Assembly (NCBI RefSeq): GCF_021134715.1
Contig: NC_060020.1
Span: forward strand, 4,154,001 to 4,218,000
Length of the DNA stretch: 64,000 nucleotides
DNA from: Daphnia pulex
Lineage: Eukaryota; Arthropoda; Branchiopoda; Diplostraca; Daphniidae
Direction: 5' to 3'
This document shows positions 23,473 through 34,233 of this stretch, piece by piece. The notes beneath the pieces were generated by a model, which searched no databases, was not told the DNA's origin, and was given only the letters and a program-made list of their open reading frames with translations. Made by a program: the position numbers and the translations under genes. Within the stretch, counting starts at the first letter, position 1. Every line of letters begins with the position of its first letter.

Positions 23473-24408
23473 CAGCGTCCATTAACTTCAATATCTCAAG
23501 TCTCAACAAGTTCAATTCCGGAATAATGCAGGCGTAGTAGAGAATCTTTGGCGTACGTAAGAAAGTTGTTGTTTGTTAACATCACACATGATTTCCAATT
23601 CCAATGTTAATATCTAAAATAAAAAATAAAAAATCATATATAGAATTCAATACTTACATTTAAGCAAACCAATCGACAGTATTTAGTGTTTTCACAAAAA
23701 TTTAAAAAAAGAAAGAAATTGGTTGACTTATCGAGAAGCTGATTAGCCCATTAACATCAGTGGCTCGGTATGCACAAGATCCAGATAACATCCTTTTGCC
23801 GCAATGAAACTTCTCATCATCAGATAATCTCGGCGTTTGTAAACACACCGCGGAGTAGTGATTGACACATTAGTAGCCAACAGAGCAGTCACGTTCCTAC
23901 TGTGTGAGTGATGTCCATTTGTCCACACCCTTAGGCGCTCAGCTAGTTTTCCAGTTTTCCTATTGACAAAAAAGAGTCCGGAAAAAGATTATCGTATTCC
24001 TTTGGTCTCGGTCCTACTTGACATTTCATCTTGTATATCGCTACATCCAACAACCAAACACGGCGACATAGACCTGAAATAAATGTCAAACTTTTGAAAA
24101 TAACCGAATAAATGAAATGTAGAAAAGTTTTCTGTATTCCCGAAAAAAAGAAAATTTTAGAAAAATTTCCGCTAAGGCGCGATAAAAAAAACAATAATTC
24201 GCGACTTTTCAAACCAAGAATAGCAACTGGGTTCTCATTAACACACCAAATTAAACGAAATGAAACAATTAGACACAAGAAACACAAGATATTTTTCAAC
24301 CAACTTTCCGAATAGAAAGAAAAAAAGAAAAATTCAAACTATGAAATGTTAATTCATATTGAAAAGTTTTTACCGATTCGAATTGACGAGATAAGAAGAG
24401 ATTTGAAT
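23473..24408. other. Intergenic DNA
   Basis: AT-rich. Two open minus-strand stretches (about 23743-23945 and 23943-24080) have exon-like borders and cysteines but no recognised family; they are not called. Confidence 0.4.
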
Positions 24409-27315
24409 TCATTTACTATCTCTACAACTACGGCGGATTCGTTTGGAAGGCGGAAGAGATGAGACGCAGGAGGTAGATTCAGATGAAACTGGATCGTTCT
24501 GCTGAGATGTTGTGATGACATTGATGACTTTGGATTCGCATTCTTCGGCCGGGAGTAGGCGGAGTCGTCGATCCTGAAGCTCCAGCAATTCGGTACGCGA
24601 TTCGTTAAACAACTCGACGTGATTCCGATGCAAATCGCGAGTCTTGGTGACGACGCATTGAAATTTCGCGCCTTCTCCTTTGATTTTCGTTTTGGCGCTG
24701 TATCCGTCGTCCAGCTGATTGGGACCAAAGTATTTCTCGCACCAAGTCTCCGCCGCTTGTTGGCTGTGGAATCCGGGGAAAGTTGCTCTGGCCTCAGAGG
24801 AATGAAAAAACTTCTTCAACGGCGGGACATCATCGAAAACGGCGGTACCCTGGATCCAGCTGAACACGGGCAGGCGCATCCCCTCGAGATGATTGATGCG
24901 AGTAGAGACCAGCAAGTTGAGCGCCCATTTCCCGCCCATGGTGGTCAAGGCCTGGTACCAGACGTCGGCAGAAGCGACAATCATTTTGATGGCGTCAAAG
25001 TTGCTCTGGTTAACAAGTTCTTGAGTAATTTTCTTGAGTAAAATCGCGTCGTCCAGTTTGAGGTAAAAGAACATGACCTCTTCAGCCAAAGCTTGCGGGA
25101 TAAAGTAGGAGAGCAGCTTCCTGTGCAGACCCTGTTGCACTTTCTGGCATTCTTGGATGTTGTCAAGTTGGGATCGGCAAGTCGTCTGGATTCCATCGAT
25201 GACGAAGAAGAGCATAGGCAGAGGAAGCAACTCAAGGCCATCGCCGAATGTAATCAATGTATGCAGCGTTACCAAGCCTATGACCTGGGGATTCTCCTCG
25301 TACATGCGGAAGACCATGGCGGCACAGGTGACGAGGGTGGAGACGGACAAGCTGGGCATCAAATTTTTAGACTTGGAGTAGAGAAAAGTGACACATTTGC
25401 TGCCAATGTTTTCTGCAACGTCTTTCAAGTCGACGTTATAAAGTTCCATGACCAAGTGGGCGAAATTTTCAATTTGCTCCAAGGCCCGATGCTCAGAGAC
25501 GAGATGGCTCATAAAATCCGAATTGGTAAATCCAACCTTTTTAATCAGACGGGCCACTCCGATGGCAATCGCTTTGCTCCTCAACCCTCCGTACTGTCCG
25601 GGGAAGTTGTAGGCCAACCTACGCAGTAACCTCACTCCGCTGTATTGGGTATCGAATTGAAGGCAGATGGACACCAGACGCCGTGTTCTCTCTTCCAGGT
25701 CGACGGCCTCCAACCAAAATTTGTCTGGAAAATCCAGGCAGAATGTTATCACTCGATTCAAGTCTCTGATGTTCTGGTTGGCCTCCAGTTGGTCCAGCTC
25801 AACAGTGAAATTGCAACTGAGCATCAGGTCCAATGAATTTTTGGGGCTAATCACAAGCACAGATCGAGGATGGAATACATAGCGCAAGTTACTCGGGTCG
25901 AGACTGTCGCCATCTATTTTCAGGCAATTACATTGGAGCGTGTAGAGACTGTGATTGAAAGGGATGACATTCGCATCGATATCGACCTTTAGGAGTGGTC
26001 TGCATTCGACGATTCGACCGTCGAAACAGGTCAGGCTCGCAATCTCGACATAGACTCCAATTAGGGGATAGACCACGTCAGAGATTGTCTGTGTTTCTTG
26101 CCCTAGACATTTGCAACGTTTTTGTTCGCAGCACAAACAGTTGGCAATGGGACGCTGCGTCTCCGAATTCTCCTCGTCGGTTTCCACGCTCTCCTCTTCC
26201 GAGGGAGTCTCGTTTAACGGTCCGAAGAAAGTTTTCGGTAATTGGGCCAGATACATGTCGACAGTGCCAACGGAGAGAAGGAGCCGAGCCAGAAGGCGAT
26301 CTTTACCTTTCAGGCGGCCAAAATTGAACTCAGATGGGGCGTAGCGATGCTCGAGGAATAGGACCAGCATACTAGGCTGGTTATTCTCCGTTGGGGCCCA
26401 GTGGGCAAGAGTCTTTTGAACATCGTTGACGGCTAGAAAGGTGTTGAGATCCACAGACGGCGACAGGGAGGACAGGAGAGGGGTCGTTTCGAGTTCCAAC
26501 TCGAATTGCATGGTCAATCGGTAGCCAAACTTGACCTCTTCGTAAATATGCTCACAATCCGAGTAAAAAGTAGTCAGGTAGTAATTACGATCACTTCCAT
26601 CGCAAACATTATACAAACGAACTTGATCATTGAGTTCCACTTTGCTTCGACCTCCTTCGTGGCCACCTTCAACTGGGATTTGTAATACCATTTTCATGAA
26701 TGGTCCTTTAGCTAAAGAGTAAAGAGATAATTAATTATTCATTTTGGACAGTAAATTATGAATAGAATTTTAAAATGGTACCTTTGTCTTCAACAAAAGA
26801 CCACTTTAGATTGCCTGACCAGTTGTCGTGAGAGTGCCCAGTTCCACAAATGATGACACAATCTAAGGTTGATTTCACTTTGAACACTAAAGGGTCCAGA
26901 CCCATTAGACGTAACATTTTGTTGGTTAATGCTGGCAAAGTCTCAGAATACTTTTCAGCAAGAGCAGTGAATCCATATTCTGTTAACAGTTCTTGTCCCA
27001 TAATTGGCCACAATTTTTTTGACTTCAACAAGTGTTTGGATCTGTCTGTTTGGTCTGGTTTATTATTTCCTTTTGAAATTTCACAAGTTAGCTTTTTCAG
27101 CTTCTATTAAATACAAAAAGTTTTGTTGAAATTTCCTTGAAAATGTCAATAGATTCACTTACTTCAAGGGAGACAGGTACAGGCATGTCTTCACAGTTGT
27201 TTGGGAACTCGTTGATATCCAGTCTCAAATTCGCTGCAAAATGACAATCCGTTGACAGTGAATCAAGTTTGGAGTGTATGGCCACCTCCAAACCATTTTT
27301 AAAACTCTCGCCCAT
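24409..27315 (-). CDS. 2-oxoglutarate/Fe(II) oxygenase-like protein, about 925 residues
   Basis: Three exons, 27163-27315, 26782-27103 and 24409-26711, in consistent phase. The start at 27315 (MGESFKNGLEVAIHSKLD) follows an acceptor-like TTTTTCAAG; the frame is open upstream to 27432, so a longer N-terminus is possible. Around residues 165-225 the chain has MVLQIPVEGGHEGG, then TTFYSDCEHIYEEVKFGYR. This matches the C-terminal half of the double-stranded beta helix in 2OG-Fe(II) oxygenases of the type that reads FYADCEH...GYR, giving the distal iron histidine and the 2OG-binding arginine. The usual upstream HxD pair is not clear: GHSHDN is the nearest match. The remaining 700 residues are helical and unrecognised, with a CLCCEQKRCKC cysteine cluster. 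Substrate unknown. The third exon could instead start 6 nt later. Confidence 0.7.
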
Positions 27316-27846
27316 TTTCTTGAAAAATGAAAGAAAAAAACAAGTCTGGTCAATGAGAGAAAAACGAAATTGACATGAGGCGACTTGAGGTGGGTATTCA
27401 GTTTCACGCAGATTAAACCCTAACTGTTTCATTGAGATAAAGTTTTATGACTCACCTAACAGTATAAAGCACCAGATTGTTACTCAATGTTCAAAATTAA
27501 CCGATACTTTTTTTTATTATTATTTGTCGAGCTGTTGTCGAGTCGACGTCACGTCATCGATGTCCAGACAAAGAACTTGCCGTCGTAAATGCCGTTTCCA
27601 GTGACCAGTTTATCCCGCGCAGGACAACGGATCGTGGAAGCTACTCGAAACTGCTCGAAATGACGTGATCATAAATATGGCCGCCGCGACGTTGCCATGA
27701 TTTGGGTACGCGTTGCTTTATTGCTCCAAAAAATGTGATCTTGCTCAGTTTTTTAAAATGTATCTAATGCTAGTGTAGCTATAAACCCTAAATTTATGAA
27801 ACTTTATGGCAATCGATAGCTCGTGGTGTAAGCTTTATCAATTTAG
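27316..27846. other. Intergenic region upstream of the oxygenase-like gene
   Basis: Holds the presumed promoter of the minus-strand gene, including GTCGAGTCGACGTCACGTCA (about 27537-27556), which contains a CRE-like core. No other gene is seen. Confidence 0.4.
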
Positions 27847-29793
27847 TTTATTCTTCGAAATCAGTTTTTATAAACAATGCAGCGCCAACTCTTAGACATT
27901 TCTTTTCAATCCCTTTCCTTTATTTGAAAACAGACTTTTTTGTTTTTACACACGTGCTGCTATAACGAAGAGATTTCAAAGCAATATTGACTGCGGAAGC
28001 ATGTACAATCAGATCGCGTACTAGTCATAGCTGATAAAATGTCACATGTAAGGTGTGTGGGGGGGGGGGAGAAATAGAAGGATGTACAGCATAAATAGGT
28101 TAATATTGAAGAAGAGAAGAAACTTCTCGTATGAAGTAACCAAATCAATTAATCAGACTCTTCAATGCATCCAGTTAAGACACACGCAACATTAGACGCC
28201 ATACGTAAAATCAAAATCAGTCGTCACATTTAAATGTAAGTTGGTACAGTTGAACCTATCTAATGACGAGTGCGCTTTTTGCCATCAAATAAACATACTT
28301 AATATCAATGACATAATTGTTATTCCAATACTGCTGAAACCTCCTTTTTTTGCGAAACACGAATTTACCAATGATACACTTGCGTGATTAAAACATTTAA
28401 CAAGTGACTCGGTAAGAATGAGACCATGACTAGATTGCACTCACCCGGCTCAAAGGGTTAGATTTTCATCTATCCTCTAGTCGGATGTCTTATTATGAGA
28501 CAAAACCGAACCAGAAGACACAGAAAGTTAACCCTGGCACGTCTTAATAACTACGTTTTACAACATATAACGAGAGATCAGAGCGGGGGAAAAGTTATAG
28601 ACACAGAATGCTTTATACAGAAATAATCGGGCATATCAACGCGTTACAACTTCGACTTATTAAAGTCACAGAAATACTTAAGAACATTATGAAATTGGGT
28701 TAATGATGGCACTGGCGCACGGGGTCCCTCAAGCTCACCATGGTGGGCTTTACGGCAAGTATTTTCTTAAATAATATTCAGTCGGCAAGCGAGTAAAACA
28801 AGAAAACATGAAGGGATACATTTCGGAAAAACAAAAAGTTAACTTAGGCAAAATGATTTTACTTTCTTTGGCTGCAGCTGTATATATGTGCCCTTGTCGG
28901 ACGACAGAACAGGGCGCTAAAATGAGATTTAAAAAAAGACAAGAATCGTAACATCGATTAAAATAAGCTATGCAATTTTTATAAATAGTTAAATTAATCA
29001 CGTGGGGAATGACAACATTTGAAAACGGAGAAACTTAAAATCATTACACACATGATATGCTGAATCTAGAAGAGGTACACATACGATGTTCAACGTACCG
29101 TAAGAACCGCAAGAAAGAGAAATGAATTTCTCTGTTCACTGAATACCGTTCTCTTGCTACAAAGCCCTGTAATATCAAACTAAGGAATGCTGGGGACAGC
29201 ACACGACATGTTGATCATGATAAATAAGCACAAATTATTTGGGGGGAATTTTGAGATCACACGTCATTCGTAACCATATCATGCCCTATATATTGACGAT
29301 AAAGGGGGAGGGAAAATCGTTTCGTGTACCGTACCAATACATGTGAACATATGGATTAAACTTATTTAAAATTAAAACGAAATTATGAGATTTGACGACA
29401 GCCACTTTCGAAGACACACAAAACAACTTATTTATCCTGTGTGAGTTGGTGCACAGAATTATCCTTAAAAAAAAACGGCCTTTGTGACACAAATCCGTTT
29501 AAATTCTAGCTGTAGAAAATTTTGCCTTTTAATTCATTGTGGCAATGAAGAGAAGGAGATTCATAACGGTCCGAAACATATAAGGGCCTGGTTGGTCCAA
29601 TGAAACGAGAACACTCAGAACACGATTTAGTTGAAACTTAGACTGAAGACAGTCTTGTCTGAAGAAAAGTCCATCAAGGTGGAAGTAGCAAGCTACAGGA
29701 TAACATGATTTTAAGAGTACTTGAGACTAAAATAACGACGACGAAAAAGCTATCTTGACATCGAAGAAACGGTTTTAAGAACAAGCGAACAAC
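27847..29793 (-). other. Probable 3' UTR of the stoned transcript
   Basis: About 1.9 kb without coding potential lies after the Stoned B stop. AATAAA signals on the minus strand at 27919-27924 and 27847-27852 would end a long 3' UTR, as is common for neuronal genes. A run of G sits near 28061. The extent is inferred. Confidence 0.45.
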
Positions 29794-32700
29794 TTAATCC
29801 GAATCGCTGTCAGATTCCTCGGGTTGTTCGGCAGCTGGTGTCAACTGTTGACCAGTAGTTTCGACCGCTGTCGCCGCCACATAAGCCGCTGGCCCGGGCC
29901 CGCTAGTGTGGTCAATCTCGACAATATACTCATGCCTGGCCAAGTAACGGACGTATTTCTCGGGTGGATCGCCCGTGCTGACAGCCAAAGAACGAAGGGT
30001 CGTGTGCGAAACGTTCGTGGCTGGCATGGTGAACTCGACGAAGCAGTGCCGCGCCAAAGTTTCGGGCATTTGGTCGTACGATGTTAAATTGAGGCGACAA
30101 ACGAAACTGTGCGTAGTGTAGGACCCTTCATTAAATAAAAACGTAATAAATTTAATCGCCTTTTTTTTAATAAATTGTCGATTGAGAAAATGACAGTACC
30201 TTGCCCTTCTTTGGGAAGGCGAGGCATCCGCCATACTATGGCCCGGTGATGGTGTTCATATTTGGCCGAGCCAGATGAAACCTCGATGAGAGTGGGTTCC
30301 AAAGTGTCCACAGCGCCCAGGAAACGTTCAATACCTTTAATCTTGCCCATGCGACGATGAGAAGACTTGACCGAACCGTAACGGAAGTGTTTCTCCACCC
30401 GGAACATGTAGATCCAAGATTCGGGGATCGGGAAACGAATGGCAACGTCTTCGCATGGAATTTGCCCGTACTTGCGGCTGATGTAGCCTGGAACCAAAAC
30501 GTCAGAGCGCAACTCTACTTTGTTGCCGGAGACGCTGAAGGAGGTGCGAACTTGGAGCGGAAGCTCACGATTCTTTGGTGGCCGGACGCGGAAACGCAGC
30601 AATTCAATGTAGCACGCATCAGGAGGTCGAAATCTAACGAGATATAATATGTTTAATATTATTATAACGTTTGACTCAAAATTAAGTTTCAAAATTAAAA
30701 ACTCAAAATGAAGCAATTTCATATTAGTCATGACCTACGGCCATAGTACACTAAAGAATGTATCCCATATGTCCAATATACTATCCTAGTAAAGAGAACA
30801 GTTCTCACTTGACTGTTCGAGTGTTTTCAAATTCAGTTTGATCGACGCAACTATGAAATTCGACATCTTCTAGACGAATCCATTCCTCGGTAATAACTGG
30901 AATGATGTCGTGACGACCGACAACTTCTTTTCCCTGTCTGGGCAGGTCATTGACACCCAACTCCACGTCAGGCAATCCTTAAAAAGCCAACGAGAATGTT
31001 AATAAAAATAATACAGCAAGTGTGGTTTTAAAACTATGTGGAGAACAGTCCTACCTGAAAGGAAAGACAGAACAAAGACGCGAACACGAGCTATCTGTCG
31101 CAGCACCCTGCCCATCTTGTCCTGTTCGACGTAAAATTCGTCGACTGCCGTCATCTGAACTTCGTCCGTCTTGTAGCCTATCTGGGATTTCTCCCTAGGC
31201 ACTGTCAGTTTGAAGAGAGATTCTTCGATGGCCGAACTGAACTCTTTCAATTCCTCGTAGCTGGTTGTTCCAAGTTTCAAAAGTTCCGATATCTATTCAA
31301 GAATAAAATTATAAATTGCTGAGAATAGCTGATCATTTTTCATTCAACGTTAAACTCACGTGAGGAGCGTGTTCGACGGGGATGCCCAATTTTCGCAAAT
31401 CACTTCCGAATTCCTTGACGCCATTGTAATCACCCTGGATGGCGTAAGCGGCAAACTGTTGTAGACGGCTGGTAAGGCGCTCGGCTTTGGTCACTTGGCC
31501 AGGCCGAATACCTGGTCGTTCTTTGTAAAACACGTACTGAACCTTGACAGTGAAGATTTTACCATAATGGTCAAATTGCTGAGCACCTATCATATATCCA
31601 GAATGGAGTTATTTTCATTTCCTTAGTATTATTTGAATTGAAATGTATTTACTAATGTCAGAGACGGAATAACAGGGCTGGAGCTGCAGTTCCTGGAATG
31701 GCTCTTTGTCGTCTTTATTGCTATAGAGCTGTATCACAGGGAGATCGTTGTGGACTCCCAATTTGACAAACACTTTCTTCCAGAATCTGTGGTGATGTCC
31801 AAGAGTTGATTTCATTGCTTATAAAATTGAACAAAACAATGAAAATCACGTTATTTACCTCTGGCTAGTAATCTTCTTTTTGTTGGGTTGCCGCAACTGC
31901 ATCTCCCAAATTTGACCGGTGTATTCCACGCGCGGGAATACTTCTAAAGGAACCGACTGATCTTCGTCGAAGAGAGGTGTCATAGGCGAGTCCTCTGAAT
32001 CCCTGCGTACTACCGTCGACTTCCTCTCTGGAGGAATATACGGTTCGTCTATTGAAACGAAGAAATGAATAGTCAGAAACCGTTCGAGAAGCTAGGGAAT
32101 GAAAATAAACTTACGTGCTACCACAGACACCTGTTCCGGAACCAAAAATGGATTCAGGCTTTTGGGAGGAGAATACTCGTCACTGCTGGTTGTGTGAATC
32201 GGAATTCTGGGTGGCGGTGCCAAAGCAGGGGCAAGTGCTAATCCTATTTTACCGTCCGAAAATCCCTCGCTACGAGGCCTTTAATAATGCCATCAAACTG
32301 TTAATCGAGTAATATGCGGTATACAACTTAAATCGCGTACTTGATCGAGAGAGCAAATTCCGGTTGTTCTTCGTCGGAATCGTGTGAGAGTTGACGATGA
32401 GATGACGGGAAACGTGGGCTTCCATGCGGAGGTGGTGGAGGCTCGGTTAGAGCCAAAAACGGATCGAAACCTTCGCTCGCTCCAAAGCCTAATAAGCTGC
32501 TTGATTCGGGTGTTCCAGTGGCAGTTCCCCATACTAAACCACAAATATGATTATTTTTTAAAACATTTATCCACGACAAATTGACGGATTTTAAATATAA
32601 CTTACCGGAACTACCCTTGGCGCTGCCTCCAGCTGAAAACGGGTCGAACGGATCATTTTCAACCATCAACATGTCCTCTCTTCCAACGCTTTCAAAACGA

Positions 32701-34196
32701 GAAGAAAAAGCGTCAAACTCCTCAGGTTGATCGTTATCGCCCCGACTGGGAATAGCAATCGGCTCTGATTGCAAAGGGCTTTTTATCTCTGGATACACTA
32801 GCGTCGGAGTTTCCTGTGGCTGTTGATAGTTCATAGTCAACGATTCTTCTTCGACAGTTTGGGCCACTTCGACAGTCGGTTGAGCTACTACCAATGCTTC
32901 CTGTTCGAAGAGAGACGACTGAAGCGTAGATGGGGCTAAGACGAAAGATGTTTCCGGAGCTATCGGGCAGGGTGGAGCTTGCTGGTCCAGATCCACGAGA
33001 AACGTATTTTCAAAGACATCGCCCGCCAGCAAATCTTTGTTCTGCTCTTCTTTCTTTTCGAATAACTTTAAAATATCATTATTTGTGCGGGTCCTGGGCT
33101 TTGGAAGCCCCAACAAATCAATTTCTTCGGCTGGAGCAGCCTCCACCACTGGTTGCGTATTGGCTGGAGCTGATGAGAATGCTAAAGCCTCCAATTCAGA
33201 TGTTGGAGACGGCTCACCAAAAATGCTGGCAAAACCTTTATCGGCTGGTGGAGGTTGTGGTTGTACCGACGAGGCCGTCGTTGGAGCTACCGGTCTTGGA
33301 GGTGGCCCGGGTGGTGTTGGCCTAGCTGGAAGTTGTTGAGGTCTTTGAGGGACAGCTGGAGAAGAGGGTCTCGATGTGGGGCGTGGCGGAGGACCAGTTG
33401 GATGTTCCCCTAAATGATCCCCTAAATGATCCCCTAAGTGATCACCTAAATGATCATCGTGGAGCAGGTCTACTTCGGCATGTTGAGTAGGACTCGGACA
33501 CGGCGATGGTGAAGGAGACGGCGAGTGTGAATGCATGTGTGGGTGGTATCCTGGAACTGGACTGGGAGCTGTAGCTCTCAAACGGTCCAGCAAGTGTTCG
33601 GAAGTGGCCTGCATGGCTCCCGTAACGGATAGAATCAGCTGTTGAGTTTCGTGCGGGGGCGACGGTCTTGACGGGGGTCTAGGTGGTGGAGCCGGCCTGC
33701 CAGGTTTGGCATTGCTGAGGCTTTCCGGTATTGGAGAGGCCATTGGCGACGGAGTGGCGACTTCCAATATGTCAGCGGCCAATTCTTCTGGTAGCGGAAC
33801 GTCAACCTCCAACAGATCGTCCATTAGCTGATGATGTTGTGGCACAGACGAAGCGTCGGGAAGATCGTATGGGCTGGCCATGTTATCTTGCATTTGCATG
33901 GCCCCGCCGGAGCTCAGCCAAGCAAGACTGTCGACATGTTCGTTGACCGATACTGGATCCGACTCCATGGTGGATGATGCAAAAGGATTGTAGACTGCAT
34001 TGGCGCTCGACTGTTGTGGAACATCATCCATCAAGAATGGATTGCTGACGGCGCTCACACTCGCCGGAGCAATGTCAAAAAATGGATTCGACACTGCAGA
34101 AGGTGCTGGTGTTGTCGTTGATATAGCGAAAGGATTTATGGTCCCAGATCCCAGAACTGGATTGATGTCATCCATCATAAACGGATTAGCTGCCAT
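29794..34196 (-). CDS. stnB: Stoned B (stonin-family endocytic adaptor), second cistron
   Basis: Ten exons: 32606-34196, 32341-32533, 32115-32278, 31859-32048, 31653-31786, 31360-31586, 31055-31292, 30809-30977, 30200-30633, 29794-30125; 1223 residues, near the fly protein's size. The first exon is disordered, Pro/Ser-rich, with NPF motifs (NPFMMDD, NPFAIST, NPFFDIA, NPFLMDD, NPFASST, later NPFLVPE), which bind EH-domain proteins. Then the stonin homology domain (WEMQLRQPNKKKITSQRFWK) and the mu-homology domain (GLPDVELGVNDLPRQGKEVV, TEEWIRLEDVEFHSC, PPDACYIELLRFRVRPPKNR, EFTMPATNVSHTT). Known role: a synaptotagmin and AP-2 partner in synaptic-vesicle retrieval. The start ATG has A at -3 and G at +4 and lies 37 nt past the Stoned A stop with no intron between. 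Confidence 0.95.
33408..33456 (-). repeat. 12-bp tandem repeat in stnB
   Basis: Four near-identical units (CCTAAATGATCC on the plus strand) encode repeated GDHL in HLGDHLGDHLGDHLGEH. It is in frame and lies in the disordered region. Confidence 0.85.
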
Positions 34197-34233
34197 TTTT
34201 AATTGAATTTAGAGCAAGTGAAAAGCGGAAAAT
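34197..34233 (-). promoter_or_regulatory. 37-nt intercistronic gap, stnA to stnB
   Basis: The gap has no AUG, no splice signals and no stop-start overlap. It is A/T- and pyrimidine-rich and ends in AATTAAAA just before the stnB ATG, a good initiation context. Too short for a separate promoter with its own leader in the usual sense, so both proteins should come from one mRNA. Confidence 0.75.

Noticed and set aside
23743-24080. Minus-strand open stretches with cysteines and exon-like borders
   Set aside because: They cannot be joined in phase with confidence and match no family; possibly a decayed gene.
25093-25629. 178-codon plus-strand frame opposite the oxygenase-like gene
   Set aside because: Antisense shadow of a 768-codon exon with better coding character.
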